A stretch of DNA of 64,000 bases, taken from the NCBI GenBank assembly GCA_017464025.1, contig JAFUEI010000017.1, positions 1 through 64,000 on the forward strand, in the 5' to 3' direction. Shown here piece after piece: positions 26,034 through 34,571 of this stretch. A model generated the notes under the pieces. That model had not been told where the DNA came from. It worked only from the letters and a program-made list of their open reading frames with translations, and made no database searches. A program made the translations under genes and the position numbers. Source of the DNA: Paludibacteraceae bacterium (GTDB lineage Bacteria; Bacteroidota; Bacteroidia; Bacteroidales; Paludibacteraceae). Numbering within the stretch: position 1 is the first letter of the stretch; every line of letters starts with the position of its first letter.

Positions 26034-26387
26034 ATGGATTTGATTAAGATTGCCGAGCAGGCATTCGCAGGCGAGAAGAAAGAGTTTCCCGCATTCAAGG
26101 CTGGTGACACCGTGACGGTGGCTTACCGCATCAAAGAAGGTAACAAAGAGCGTGTTCAGGAGTTCCGCGGTGACGTTATCCGCATCTCCGGCTCCGAGGA
26201 CAAGAAGCGCTTCACCGTCCGCAAGATGTCGGGCAACGTTGGTGTAGAGCGTATCATCCCCATGGACAGCCCCTTCATTGAGAAAATCACCGTCAACAAA
26301 TACGGCAAAGTGCGCCGCGCCAAGCTGTATTATCTGCGTGACCTCACTGGCAAGAAGGCTCGTATTCCCGAGCGCCGCGTAAAATAA
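26034..26387 (+). CDS. rplS: 50S ribosomal protein L19
   Basis: 117 aa, normal length. Family motifs are FKAGDTVTVAYRIKEG, RVQEFRGDVIRISG, FTVRKMSGNVGVERI, PLYSP-equivalent DSPFIEKITV and RAKLYYLRDLTGKKARI. L19 lies at the 30S-50S interface. It is transcribed alone, from its own promoter and a structured leader. Confidence 0.97.
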   Translation: MDLIKIAEQAFAGEKKEFPAFKAGDTVTVAYRIKEGNKERVQEFRGDVIRISGSEDKKRFTVRKMSGNVGVERIIPMDSPFIEKITVNKYGKVRRAKLYYLRDLTGKKARIPERRVK

Positions 26388-26468
26388 GCATTACGGGGCA
26401 ACAGGAAACCGGCCGGGAAGGTATCCGAAACCGACTCATCCGGCATCGCCTTATCAAGCATTCGGAAC

Positions 26469-26501
26469 ATAGCACCGCGCTGACTTTCAGTGCGGTGCTA
26501 T
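26469..26501 (+). terminator. terminator of rplS
   Basis: ATAGCACCGC/GCGGTGCTAT perfect 10-bp stem, 82 nt after the stop. The T-tail is weak. Confidence 0.55.
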
Positions 26502-26570
26502 TGCTAACAATTCCCCTGTCCTTTTCTGCCGGTAACGAAAAACGCCACAAAGAGGAAATGCCGAATCTGT

Positions 26571-26606
26571 TCTATGCGAACTCTATGTCAACTCTATGTG
26601 AACTCT
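26571..26606. repeat. 11-nt tandem repeat
   Basis: TCTATGCGAAC, TCTATGTCAAC and TCTATGTGAAC run head to tail, followed by a degenerate fourth unit, just upstream of ybaK. Confidence 0.7.
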
Positions 26607-26640
26607 GCATAAAGACCCCTGTTGAAGGGCACCCCATTCT

Positions 26641-27114
26641 ATGAAACAACCCAAGACCAACGCACTGCGCCTGCTTGATGCGGCGCATATACCTTACCAG
26701 ACCGTCAGTTACGAAGTGGACGAACAAGATCTCAGCGCCACACACGTGGCGGCGCAGTTAGGCGAAGACATCGGCCGTGTCTTCAAAACCATCGTGCTCA
26801 GAGGAGACAAGTCGGGCATCTTCGTATGCATCGTCCCGGGCGACTGCGAAGTGGACCTCAAGAAGGCCGCCAAAGCCTCCGCCAACAAGAGCTGTGCACC
26901 CATACGCATGCAGGAGCTGCTGCCGCTCACCGGCTACATACGCGGAGGCTGTTCGCCTATCGGCATGAAGCGACCCTACCCTATGTATATCCATCAGACC
27001 TGCAACGACTACGACCGCATCTACCTATCGGCAGGCTGCCGGGGTATGCAGGTCTGTCTTCTCACAGCCGACATCATCCGTTTCGCCCGTCTCACGGTGG
27101 CCGACCTGGTGTAA
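26641..27114 (+). CDS. ybaK: Cys-tRNA(Pro) deacylase YbaK/EbsC
   Basis: 157 aa. The YbaK fold is recognised by KTNALRLLDAAHIPYQ, DIGRVFKTIVLRGD, the conserved Lys-rich helix DLKKAAKASANKSC and GYIRGGCSPIGMKR. It hydrolyses Cys mis-charged on tRNA(Pro). It stands alone between the rplS terminator and the convergent metal exporter gene, with 14 nt to that gene's stop. Confidence 0.93.
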   Translation: MKQPKTNALRLLDAAHIPYQTVSYEVDEQDLSATHVAAQLGEDIGRVFKTIVLRGDKSGIFVCIVPGDCEVDLKKAAKASANKSCAPIRMQELLPLTGYIRGGCSPIGMKRPYPMYIHQTCNDYDRIYLSAGCRGMQVCLLTADIIRFARLTVADLV

Positions 27115-27128
27115 GCCGCCTGCGCCCG

Positions 27129-28037
27129 TCAGCAGCACGCGTGCTCGCTGCAACGATTGTCAGCCGTCTCCACCTCTAACGTGCTGTGTACGATGTTGTG
27201 TTCCTTCAGATGTTCCTTCAGATGATGCTTCACCTCAGCCCAACTGTTGAGGTCATCCACCACCACATGTGCCGTCAGCGCATTCTCCGTGGTGCTGATG
27301 GCCCAAACGTGCAGATGATGCACTTCTTCTACGTGCTCGGTCTGCTCCATCAGGCTCCGTATCTGCTCCGGCTCCACCCCTTCCGGTGTGCCGTCAAGCG
27401 ACAGACGCAGGCTGTCGGACAGCAGTTCCCAGGTTGAGACAAGAATCACAGCCGCTATGACGAGCGACACGATGGGGTCCACTATCGTCCAACCCGTGAA
27501 ATATATCACGATACCGCTCACTACCACACCTACCGACACTAACGTATCGGCAGCCATGTGCAGAAAGGCTCCGCGCACATTCAGGTCGTTCTTCTGACCG
27601 CGCATAAGCAGCAGAGCCGTCAGACCATTCACCACAATACCGGCTCCCGCCGTCCATGAGATGGCGGCTCCGTTCACCTCGCTCGGCTCCGAGAACTTGT
27701 GCACGCTCTCGATAACGATAGCCCCCACGGCCACCAATAGGATAATCGCATTGAGCAACGAGATGAGAACCGTGGATTTCTTGTAACCATACGTAAAATG
27801 ACCGTTGCTGTGCACCTTGGCCAAATGGAATGCCACCAGTACCAGCAGCAGCGAGAATACGTCGCTCAGGTTGTGCCCCGCGTCACTCAGCAGCGAGAGC
27901 GAACCTTGCGTCAGGCCCACCACCGCTTCGATGATGACAAAGAGCATATTCAGAACGATACAGAGAACAAACACGCCGTTCAGGTTTTCCCCTGCCGCCG
28001 GTGCGTGATGATGGTGATGATGATGTTCGTGTGCCAT
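27129..28037 (-). CDS. cation diffusion facilitator (Zn2+/Cd2+/Co2+ exporter)
   Basis: 302 aa. The start at 28037 was chosen because the promoter TAATTTTG lies at 28065-28072, so longer frames would precede the transcript. A His-rich N-terminus (MAHEHHHHHHH) is followed by six membrane segments. TM2 carries SLSLLSDAGHNLSDV and TM5 carries HMAADTLVSVGVV, the two HxxxD metal-binding pairs of the CzcD group. A cytoplasmic C-terminal domain (HHLHVWAISTTENALTAHV) ends with CSEHACC. It exports divalent metal in exchange for protons. Confidence 0.92.
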   Translation of the reverse strand: MAHEHHHHHHHAPAAGENLNGVFVLCIVLNMLFVIIEAVVGLTQGSLSLLSDAGHNLSDVFSLLLVLVAFHLAKVHSNGHFTYGYKKSTVLISLLNAIILLVAVGAIVIESVHKFSEPSEVNGAAISWTAGAGIVVNGLTALLLMRGQKNDLNVRGAFLHMAADTLVSVGVVVSGIVIYFTGWTIVDPIVSLVIAAVILVSTWELLSDSLRLSLDGTPEGVEPEQIRSLMEQTEHVEEVHHLHVWAISTTENALTAHVVVDDLNSWAEVKHHLKEHLKEHNIVHSTLEVETADNRCSEHACC

Positions 28038-28064
28038 AAGAATGATGGATTTGTTTTTCGGCTG

Positions 28065-28095
28065 CAAAATTACAGTGCTTTGCCTGTCAGCGCAA
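28065..28095 (-). promoter_or_regulatory. promoter of CDF gene
   Basis: On the minus strand, TAATTTTG (28072-28065) has TTG (28095-28093) 20 nt upstream. Confidence 0.6.
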
Positions 28096-28146
28096 TCGCC
28101 TCTTGTTGTGAAAACGCTCTGCCCCACCGTCACCATTTATGATGAA

Positions 28147-28190
28147 AGGCCTTTGGCTTCGTAGGTGCCGTCGATATTGGGGGGTGACGG
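28147..28190 (-). repeat. copy of internal pectinesterase segment
   Basis: Read on the minus strand, these 44 nt match pectinesterase coding bases from about 23534 to 23576. The only difference is six C instead of five in one homopolymer. Both flanks diverge at once. It lies between fecCD and the CDF promoter and is sense with respect to local (minus) transcription. Confidence 0.85.
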
Positions 28191-28210
28191 AAAAGTACCG
28201 GTGAGAATGC

Positions 28211-28290
28211 CGGAGTATAACAGAGAATAACGGAGAGAGTATCCGAGAGAGTGCCTGAGAGAGTACCGGAAAGAGTTCCGGAGAGCGTCC
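28211..28290. repeat. 12-nt degenerate tandem repeat
   Basis: Five 12-nt units follow CGGAGAGAGTAT, CCGAGAGAGTGC, CTGAGAGAGTAC, CGGAAAGAGTTC and CGGAGAGCGTCC (28231-28290), preceded by two 10-nt units. They fill the 3' side of fecCD. Confidence 0.75.
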
Positions 28291-28303
28291 TGATGCCGGT
28301 CTC

Positions 28304-29281
28304 CTATTTCCCTTTCAGCAGAATCCAGATTATCACAGGTGCACCAAAGAGCGAACTCATTGTGCTGATAGGAAGCGGATAGGTAAACTGGTTGGCTATG
28401 AGATCGCACAGCAGCAGCAAGTCGGCGCCTATGAGCGCCGAGGCGGGCATCGTCAGACGATGGTTGGCCGTGCCGTAGAGGCCGCGGGCGATATGCGGGA
28501 CGGCTACGCCTACAAAGGCTATCGGTCCGCAGAAAGCTGTCACACCGCCAGCCAGCAGACCCGTGGAGAGCACTATAAAGAAGCGCATACGCTGCACGTT
28601 GATGCCTAAGCCGCGGGCGTAGTTCTCACCGAGGAGCAGACCGTTAAGCGGCTTCATCAGCAGCAAAGCCATCAGACCACCTGTCAGAAACACGGCCGTC
28701 AGTGCCGGCATCTCCGTCCAGCCTACCGATGAGAGCGAACCCATCGACCAGACGATAAAGAGCTTCAGCGCATCCGGATTGGCGAAATTCTGCATCAGGT
28801 TCACTAATGCTCCGGCAATAGAACCCAGCATCATACCAATGATAAGCAGCGAGACGTTGCTGTCCACCTTATAGGATATAGCTAACACCAACAGCAGAAT
28901 AACGGTAGCCCCCGCTATGGCTGCCACTGCCGTCAGCCAGCCGCCTGCCGCAAAACCGAACAGCGTCCCCACCAGCACGAGCAGTCCTACGCCAAGTGTG
29001 GCACCACTGCTCACGCCCAAGATGTAAGGTCCGGCCAGCGGGTTGCGGAAGAGCGTCTGCATCATCAGGCCCGACACCGACAGGGCAATGCCTGCCATCA
29101 CGGCGGTGAGGGCTTTGGGCAGGCGCAGGTCGAGCATCAGTTGCCGCTCGATGCCGCTGCCCGAGAAGAGTTGCGCAAGCGGTATGCGGATGCTGCCGAA
29201 GCACAGGTCGGCCGCAAAAAGCAGCACAAGCAGCAGCATCAGACCGACAGTTACCAGAAGATTGCGGCGCGAAGAAGCCAT
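28304..29281 (-). CDS. FecCD/BtuC-type ABC transporter permease
   Basis: 325 aa with about nine hydrophobic segments. Family signatures are RLPKALTAVMAGIALSVSG, LFRNPLAGPYILGVSSGA, the cytoplasmic coupling region and GPIAFVGVAVPHIAR. Members form the membrane channel of siderophore, haem or cobalamin importers, working with an ATPase and a periplasmic binding protein. Neither partner is adjacent: upstream is the rplT terminator, downstream the CDF gene. Partners must be encoded elsewhere or lost. Codons 268-290 are copied at 32256-32324. Confidence 0.88.
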   Translation of the reverse strand: MASSRRNLLVTVGLMLLLVLLFAADLCFGSIRIPLAQLFSGSGIERQLMLDLRLPKALTAVMAGIALSVSGLMMQTLFRNPLAGPYILGVSSGATLGVGLLVLVGTLFGFAAGGWLTAVAAIAGATVILLLVLAISYKVDSNVSLLIIGMMLGSIAGALVNLMQNFANPDALKLFIVWSMGSLSSVGWTEMPALTAVFLTGGLMALLLMKPLNGLLLGENYARGLGINVQRMRFFIVLSTGLLAGGVTAFCGPIAFVGVAVPHIARGLYGTANHRLTMPASALIGADLLLLCDLIANQFTYPLPISTMSSLFGAPVIIWILLKGK

Positions 29282-29347
29282 AAGCAGCGTTTCAGGGGAG
29301 AGGGGACAAAGAAAGAAAAGGAGAGGAAGGGATAGTAAGAAAAAAAC

Positions 29348-29371
29348 AGAGCCATAGCAGGCTATGGCTCT
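29348..29371 (-). terminator. terminator of infC-rpmI-rplT
   Basis: AGAGCCATAG/CTATGGCTCT around a CAGG loop. On the minus strand a run of seven T follows. Confidence 0.85.
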
Positions 29372-29389
29372 TTCTACGTCTGAAGCAGC

Positions 29390-29737
29390 TTATGCTTTGG
29401 CTTTCTCTACGATAGCCTTGAAAGCAGCGGGCTGGTTCATGGCCAGGTCGGCGAGCACCTTGCGGTTGATGACGATACCTGCCTTATGCAGGGCGCCCAT
29501 CAACTGGCTGTAGCTCATACCTTCCAGACGTGCGGCTGCGTTGATACGCTGTATCCACAGGGCACGGAAGTTGCGTTTCTTGTTCTTGCGGTCGCGATAA
29601 GCATACTGCAGACCTTTCTCCCAAGTGTTCTTGGCTACGGTCCATACATTGCGACGACCACCAAAGTTGCCTCTGGTGAGGCTCATGATCTTCTTACGAC
29701 GGTTGCGACTGGCAACGTGATTAACTGATCTTGGCAT
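29390..29737 (-). CDS. rplT: 50S ribosomal protein L20
   Basis: 115 aa. Begins [18 protein letters not shown] and contains [39 protein letters not shown] and [21 protein letters not shown]20 binds 23S rRNA early in assembly and in other bacteria represses its own operon. It is the last gene of the infC operon, followed by a strong terminator. Confidence 0.97.
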   Translation of the reverse strand: MPRSVNHVASRNRRKKIMSLTRGNFGGRRNVWTVAKNTWEKGLQYAYRDRKNKKRNFRALWIQRINAAARLEGMSYSQLMGALHKAGIVINRKVLADLAMNQPAAFKAIVEKAKA

Positions 29738-29849
29738 AGTGTTTTGTTGTTTTGATTGCCGGCGCTGCGGTGTGACGCAGACTTAGACGGTCGGTTCCTC
29801 TTGGCAGGAGCCTCTTTCCTCTTTGCCGGACATTCGTTAATAAATGGGG

Positions 29850-30047
29850 TTAGCGGAGCAGAAGCATTTCGCGGATTGAGCGCGTGTTGGCCTGATCGGC
29901 TATCGACACATGCGTCAGATTGCGTTTTTGTTTCTTCGTTTTCTTGGTCAGAATGTGACTCTTGTAAGCGTGTTTCCGCTTGATTTTACCTGTTCCGGTA
30001 AGATTGAATCTTTTTTTGGCACCGGAATTAGTCTTTACCTTTGGCAT
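29850..30047 (-). CDS. rpmI: 50S ribosomal protein L35
   Basis: 65 aa, basic. Begins [20 protein letters not shown], then [20 protein letters not shown], the standard L35 pattern. It lies between infC and rplT (127 and 112 nt gaps) in the usual infC-rpmI-rplT order. Confidence 0.97.
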   Translation of the reverse strand: MPKVKTNSGAKKRFNLTGTGKIKRKHAYKSHILTKKTKKQKRNLTHVSIADQANTRSIREMLLLR

Positions 30048-30174
30048 TTTGTTTTGTTTTTAGTTGTTTATATTGCAGGGAGTTTGAGGCAGCCTGTAGC
30101 CTGTGAACTCCATTGTTGTCGTCCGTCTTTCGCCTGTTGTCCGCCCGTCTGTCGCCTGTTGTCCGGCAGCCGTC

Positions 30175-30729
30175 CTACTTCTTCGGCGCGAGGAAGAGAA
30201 TCATGCGCTTGCCTTCCAGCTTGGGCAGTTGCTCCACTTTGCCGTACTCTTCCAAGTCGAGCGCAAAACGCGCTAACAACTGTTCGCCTTGCTCCTTATA
30301 TACTATGGAGCGGCCTTTGAAGAACACGTACGCCTTCACCTTGCTGCCTTCCTTCAGGAACTCTTGGGCATGCTTGAGCTTGAAGTTGTAGTCGTGGTCG
30401 TCGGTCTGCGGTCCGAACCTGATTTCTTTCACCACCACCTTCGCCGACTTGGCTTTCTGTTCCTTCTCGCGCTTTTTGAGCTGATAGAGGAACTTCTGAT
30501 AATCCACGATACGGCATACGGGAGGCACCGCTTTGGGGCTTATTTCCACAAGGTCAAGGTTCTGTTCGTCGGCTATACGCATGGCTTCCTTAAAGGGATA
30601 GATGCCTTGTTCCACGTTTTCGCCTACGAGGCGTACTTCCATCACACCGCGGATTTTGTCATTGATGCGGTGCGGGTCTTCTTTGATTACGCGCCCCGGT
30701 CTGCGCTGGGGCTTCTGAGGGAGTGCTAT
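30175..30729 (-). CDS. infC: translation initiation factor IF-3, apparent ATA start
   Basis: About 184 aa. Core motifs are [61 protein letters not shown] and [13 protein letters not shown]. No ATG or GTG exists between the promoter (30809-30839) and Met codons deep in the domain. A strong Shine-Dalgarno AGGAGGA (30744-30738) is followed 9 nt on by an in-frame ATA (30729-30727) giving [11 protein letters not shown], the expected N-terminus length. IF-3 rejects non-AUG starts, and E. coli infC uses AUU for autoregulation, so an AUA start would serve the same loop. Confidence 0.88.
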   Translation of the reverse strand: MALPQKPQRRPGRVIKEDPHRINDKIRGVMEVRLVGENVEQGIYPFKEAMRIADEQNLDLVEISPKAVPPVCRIVDYQKFLYQLKKREKEQKAKSAKVVVKEIRFGPQTDDHDYNFKLKHAQEFLKEGSKVKAYVFFKGRSIVYKEQGEQLLARFALDLEEYGKVEQLPKLEGKRMILFLAPKK

Positions 30730-30808
30730 AGCTTGGGTCCTCCTGTTTTGGTTAATGTTTTGGTTGGCTGGCTCCTCCGCTTCGGTTCGCTTTTTCGGAA
30801 AGAGCGTG

Positions 30809-30839
30809 CAAAGGTACGACATATTTTTCATATACACAA
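30809..30839 (-). promoter_or_regulatory. promoter of infC operon
   Basis: On the minus strand, TACCTTTG (30816-30809) has TTG (30839-30837) 20 nt upstream. Confidence 0.65.
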
Positions 30840-30875
30840 CTGTTTGGGCAAAATTATTTATTTTTCCCGTTTCAC

Positions 30876-30906
30876 TTGTGTATTTCGCAGAATAAGCGTA
30901 ACTTTG
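30876..30906 (+). promoter_or_regulatory. promoter of DUF6359-type lipoprotein gene
   Basis: TTG (30876-30878), 20 nt, TAACTTTG (30899-30906). It is divergent from the infC promoter. Confidence 0.65.
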
Positions 30907-30955
30907 CAACGCTTGACAAAGCAATCCAATAACCATCAATAAACAACACAATCTT

Positions 30956-32173
30956 ATGAAATTCAATCAGATTTTCTCAGCATCTTTGCTGACCGCAGCT
31001 CTCTTCTTTGCTGCATGCGGCACCACGCCCCCCAATCCTGACCAGCCTGGCAAACCCGGTACACCGACTGACACTACGCAGACCAATCCCGGAACCGAAG
31101 TGACCGCGATTACCTGTGCCGAGGCCGCTGCTCTTGCCGAGGGCACGGAAGTAAAAGTAGTGGGCTACGTCATCACTCCGTTCAGCATAGCTGACAGCAA
31201 GGACGGCGCAAGCAAGGAACAATCGGCTTGGTTGGCAGACGATGCAAGCGCAAGCAAAGGCGTTATTCAGGCCTATTACCTGACCGTAACAGAAGAAGTG
31301 ACCAAAGGCGACAAGGTGGAGTGCACCGGCAAAATCAAATACTATAAGAAAGGTGATGATACGACGATTGAAATCGTCAAGCCCGGTACGATGACCATAC
31401 TCGAGAAAGGCGGCAGCACCACTCCGACGCCCTCGGGCGACGTAATCGGTGCCGGTACACAGGACAACCCCTACACCGTGGCTGACGTGAAGATACTCAA
31501 CAACGCCAACAAAGGTCCCCATTGGGTGAAGGGCTATATCATCGGCGCTATTGACGGCAAGGCGCTTGCCAATGCCACCATCGGTGCTTCCACAGTGGAG
31601 ACCAACTTCATCATCGCCGATGCTGCCGACGAGACCGACCCGACGGCTGCCATTCCTGTACAGCTCCCTGCTGGCTTCCTCCGCACTTCTCTCAATCTGA
31701 ACGCCAACCCCGGCAATCTCAAGAAAGAAGTTATGCTGTACGGCACGCTTGAGGCCTACTTCAGCGCTCCCGGCGTGAAGAACATCTCCAAAGCTTATCT
31801 GGACGGCAAGGAAGTCGTAGAAGTAATCGTTGACGGCGGCGCCAAGACGATAGCGGAAGCACTCGCTATCATCGACGCCCTCAAAGAAGGCGAGACAACG
31901 AAAGAGTCCTACACCATCGAAGGCATTGTTGATGAGATAGGCACCAAAGCAGAAGACCTTTCCAAATACGGCAATGTGGACTTCTGGCTGAAAGATGCCG
32001 ACGGCAAGAAAATCAAAGCATTCCGCACGGCAGCAGGTCCGAACAAAGAGAAAGTAACCGCTCTGCCCACTGCAGGTGCAACCGTGAAGGTATATGGTCC
32101 GCTCATGAAATACAAGGACACCAAGACCAACGAAATCGTTCCCGAAATCGCTTACGGTTATTTCGTTGACTAA
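30956..32173 (+). CDS. DUF6359-like OB-fold lipoprotein
   Basis: 405 aa. The lipoprotein signal ends at LFFAAC, followed by a Pro/Thr/Gly-rich linker. Three similar beta modules follow. Residues about 50-155 ([30 protein letters not shown]) are OB-like. Residues about 160-280 ([52 protein letters not shown]) match the DUF6359 pattern. The third, with [12 protein letters not shown] and [13 protein letters not shown], is again OB-like. It is a surface or periplasmic protein of unknown ligand, transcribed alone. Confidence 0.75.
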   Translation: MKFNQIFSASLLTAALFFAACGTTPPNPDQPGKPGTPTDTTQTNPGTEVTAITCAEAAALAEGTEVKVVGYVITPFSIADSKDGASKEQSAWLADDASASKGVIQAYYLTVTEEVTKGDKVECTGKIKYYKKGDDTTIEIVKPGTMTILEKGGSTTPTPSGDVIGAGTQDNPYTVADVKILNNANKGPHWVKGYIIGAIDGKALANATIGASTVETNFIIADAADETDPTAAIPVQLPAGFLRTSLNLNANPGNLKKEVMLYGTLEAYFSAPGVKNISKAYLDGKEVVEVIVDGGAKTIAEALAIIDALKEGETTKESYTIEGIVDEIGTKAEDLSKYGNVDFWLKDADGKKIKAFRTAAGPNKEKVTALPTAGATVKVYGPLMKYKDTKTNEIVPEIAYGYFVD

Positions 32174-32201
32174 AACACCACTCTCTCCACAAAAAGACAA
32201 C

Positions 32202-32229
32202 ACAGAGGCGGCCGCAGGGGCGCCTCTGT
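32202..32229 (+). terminator. terminator after lipoprotein gene
   Basis: ACAGAGGCG/CGCCTCTGT perfect stem, then TGTTTCC. Confidence 0.65.
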
Positions 32230-32255
32230 TGTTTCCGGCGGGTGCTGCAAACGCG

Positions 32256-32324
32256 CTCTACGGCACGGCCAACCATCGTCTGACGATGCCCGCATCGGCG
32301 CTCATAGGCGCCGACTTGCTGCTG
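32256..32324 (+). repeat. copy of internal fecCD segment
   Basis: These 69 nt equal the coding strand of fecCD bases 28480-28412 with one mismatch (CGCATCGG here, CGCCTCGG there). Both flanks diverge abruptly. The segment contains two palindromes, CATCGTCTGACGATG and GGCGCTCATAGGCGCC. It lies after the terminator of the lipoprotein gene and before the next promoter, in the sense orientation for local transcription. Confidence 0.9.
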
Positions 32325-32407
32325 TCGGTTTCTTGCCAAGACCTCCGGAGGCACGTTGCTTTTTGTTCATAAAAACTGTTCATATCGTGCAAATAATGCT
32401 GCGACTA

Positions 32408-32438
32408 TTGTATATTTCGGAAAGATGACGTAACTTTG
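32408..32438 (+). promoter_or_regulatory. promoter of small outer-membrane protein gene
   Basis: TTG (32408-32410), 20 nt, TAACTTTG (32431-32438). Confidence 0.65.
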
Positions 32439-32509
32439 CACGGTTTTTCCAAAGACACAAGGAAACAGACCCAACAACAACACAATCAACTTATAAAAAC
32501 AACTAAACA

Positions 32510-32998
32510 ATGAAGAAAAGTTTCATCTTGGCTGCCTTTATGGTAGTTCTCGGCGCAACGATGGCTTATGCACAGCCCCGCGCTATCGGTGCCAATCTTG
32601 GCTATGGTATTGACTTCAGTTATCAGCACGGCTTCGGCGAAGCCAACATGTTGGACGTATCGGTGAACGTCCCGTTCTTTAATGGTATAGGCGGTACAGT
32701 TACTTACGATTGGATCGACCCGTTCAATGCTCCCGTACCCTGGAACAACAAGGGCGAATGGCATTGGTACATGGGTGTCGGCGGTGGTGCAGGTATGTAC
32801 CGCTTCAACGCTCCCACATGGTATGCCGGTGTTGTAGGTCATATCGGTATCGAATACGACTTCTGGTTCCCCTTCCAGCTGTCGCTCGACTGGCGTCCGA
32901 ACTTCGGTGTATGGAACGATACCGATAACAACAGAATCGGCTTTAACACCAATGGTCTGGTCAGCGGCATCACCCTGGGCGTACGCTACAAATTCTAA
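32510..32998 (+). CDS. small outer-membrane beta-barrel protein
   Basis: 162 aa. Signal peptide MKKSFILAAFMVVLGATMAYA. The mature part alternates hydrophobic and polar residues with many Gly, Tyr, Trp and Phe (WHWYMGVGGGAGMYRF, WYAGVVGHIGIEYDFWF). It ends GVRYKF, the terminal-Phe signature of outer-membrane barrels. About eight strands fit the length, as in OmpW/OmpX-like proteins. Ligand and role are unknown. It has its own promoter and terminator. Confidence 0.75.
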   Translation: MKKSFILAAFMVVLGATMAYAQPRAIGANLGYGIDFSYQHGFGEANMLDVSVNVPFFNGIGGTVTYDWIDPFNAPVPWNNKGEWHWYMGVGGGAGMYRFNAPTWYAGVVGHIGIEYDFWFPFQLSLDWRPNFGVWNDTDNNRIGFNTNGLVSGITLGVRYKF

Positions 32999-33042
32999 GC
33001 TCTTCAGCAAAGGCGCTGCGTCTTTTCCGAAGACTTGTCCCG

Positions 33043-33080
33043 AAAAGGCTGTCTGCAATCAGGCGGCCTTTTCTTTTTTT
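33043..33080 (+). terminator. terminator of barrel protein gene
   Basis: AAAAGGCTG/CGGCCTTTT stem (one G-T pair), then CTTTTTTT. Confidence 0.75.
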
Positions 33081-33109
33081 GCCCGTATGACGGAAATGTT
33101 GTACCTTTG
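33078..33109 (+). promoter_or_regulatory. promoter of CorC-type gene
   Basis: TTTG (33078-33081), 20 nt, TACCTTTG (33102-33109). Confidence 0.65.
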
Positions 33110-33189
33110 CAGCCTGCAATCAGGCCTCTATATGCAGGCAAAGCCGGCAAAGCCTTGTCCAACAGGCCGAGAAACTGCACAACACAACC

Positions 33190-34458
33190 ATGGAACTATA
33201 TATAACCATCGCCGTGGCGTTGCTTCTTGCGGCGTTCTTTTCCGGAATGGAGATTGCCTTCGTGAGCTCCAACAAACTCCGCTTCGAGGTGGAGAGTTCG
33301 GGCACAAGCCTCACGGGCACCATCATCCGCAAGTTCTATCAACACCCCCAGCAGTTCATCACCACCATGCTCATCGGTGGCAACGTGGTGCTCGTCGTCT
33401 TCTCCATGAAGATGAACGAGTTGCTTCTGCCCCACCTCGCCTTCACCGGCAACAGCGTGCTGCTGTCCTTCATCGTCTCGCTCATCGCCACGATTATCGT
33501 CCTCTTCATCGGCGAATATATCCCCAAGATGCTGATGCGCGCCAATCCGAACGCATGGCTCAGAGCCTTCTCGCCTCTGCTATACCTTATTTATATAGCA
33601 GTCTATCCTTTCGCCCTGTTCTGCATGTGGCTCTCCAAAGCCCTGCTCAGGATGGTACGCGTGCGCGTGCCCGAGAATGCCGATGCCGCATCCTTCTCGC
33701 GGGCTGACCTCAACTACTTAGTAGAAGAGATAGACACCCAGCCCGACGACAAGGCCGACGACGACCATGAGGAGGCTCCCTCCGAAAACGAGATTCAGAT
33801 TCTGAAGAACGCCCTCGAGTTCTCCAAAGTGAAGATACGCGACTGCTACGTACCGCGCACCGAGATTGTGGCCCTCCCCTACGAAACAACCGACGAAGAA
33901 CTCCGCCGCACCTTCGAGGAAAGCGGCTTCAGCAAACTGCCCATCTACAAAGGCGACATCGACAACATCGTAGGCTACATCCACTGTTCCGAGATGTTCG
34001 ACCATCGCAAGACCTGGCGCGAACACCTCAACACCATGCCTTTCGTGCCCGAGAACATGCCCGCCGAGAAACTCATGCGCACCTTCATGCAGCAGAAGAA
34101 GTCGGTTGCCGTCGTCGTGGACGAGTTCGGCGGAACGGCCGGCATCGTCACCCTCGAAGACATCTTCGAAGAGATATTCGGCGAAATAGAAGACGAGCAC
34201 GACACGCAGGAGTTCACTGCCAAACGCATCAACGACAAAGAACTGATTGTCAGCGGACGTATGGAGGTGGAGCAACTCAACGCTGAGTTCGGTCTGCACC
34301 TGCCCGAAGACGAGAGCTACGACACCGTAGGAGGACTCATCCTCCACGAAACCGGCGCTTTCCCCAAAGTGAACGAAGAGATAACCATCGGCCAATACGT
34401 GCTCAAATGCCTCAAAATGGCAGGGACAAGGATAGAAAGAGTAAAAATTATGCAATGA
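33190..34458 (+). CDS. CNNM/CorC family protein (DUF21-CBS-CorC_HlyC), GldE-like
   Basis: 422 aa. The N-terminal DUF21 membrane domain has FFSGMEIAFVSSNKLRFE, LIGGNVVLVVFS and FIGEYIPKMLMR, about 1-160. A paired CBS module follows (VPRTEIVALPYETT, GFSKLPIYKGDIDNIVGYI, KSVAVVVDEFGGTAGIVT). The C-terminal CorC_HlyC domain (SGRMEVEQLNAEFG, YDTVGGLILHETGAFP) completes the standard order. The family is linked to Mg2+/Co2+ efflux; in Bacteroidetes the closest architecture is GldE, tied to gliding and type IX secretion. Which applies here cannot be decided. Confidence 0.88.
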   Translation: MELYITIAVALLLAAFFSGMEIAFVSSNKLRFEVESSGTSLTGTIIRKFYQHPQQFITTMLIGGNVVLVVFSMKMNELLLPHLAFTGNSVLLSFIVSLIATIIVLFIGEYIPKMLMRANPNAWLRAFSPLLYLIYIAVYPFALFCMWLSKALLRMVRVRVPENADAASFSRADLNYLVEEIDTQPDDKADDDHEEAPSENEIQILKNALEFSKVKIRDCYVPRTEIVALPYETTDEELRRTFEESGFSKLPIYKGDIDNIVGYIHCSEMFDHRKTWREHLNTMPFVPENMPAEKLMRTFMQQKKSVAVVVDEFGGTAGIVTLEDIFEEIFGEIEDEHDTQEFTAKRINDKELIVSGRMEVEQLNAEFGLHLPEDESYDTVGGLILHETGAFPKVNEEITIGQYVLKCLKMAGTRIERVKIMQ

Positions 34459-34460
34459 CA

Positions 34461-34492
34461 TTTGGCAGAGTAAATAAAAATTAGTACCTTTG
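34461..34492 (+). promoter_or_regulatory. promoter of SurA-type PPIase gene
   Basis: TTTG (34461-34464), 20 nt, TACCTTTG (34485-34492). Confidence 0.65.
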
Positions 34493-34571
34493 CGGGCTCT
34501 TTGAGCAATCTGCCACAGAGGGCGGAACCGCCAATGCAGACAAGCGAAAACTAAAAAAACAACATAACACA

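Noticed and set aside
30730..30966. N-terminal extension of IF-3
   Set aside because: It starts upstream of the infC promoter, so it cannot be on the transcript.
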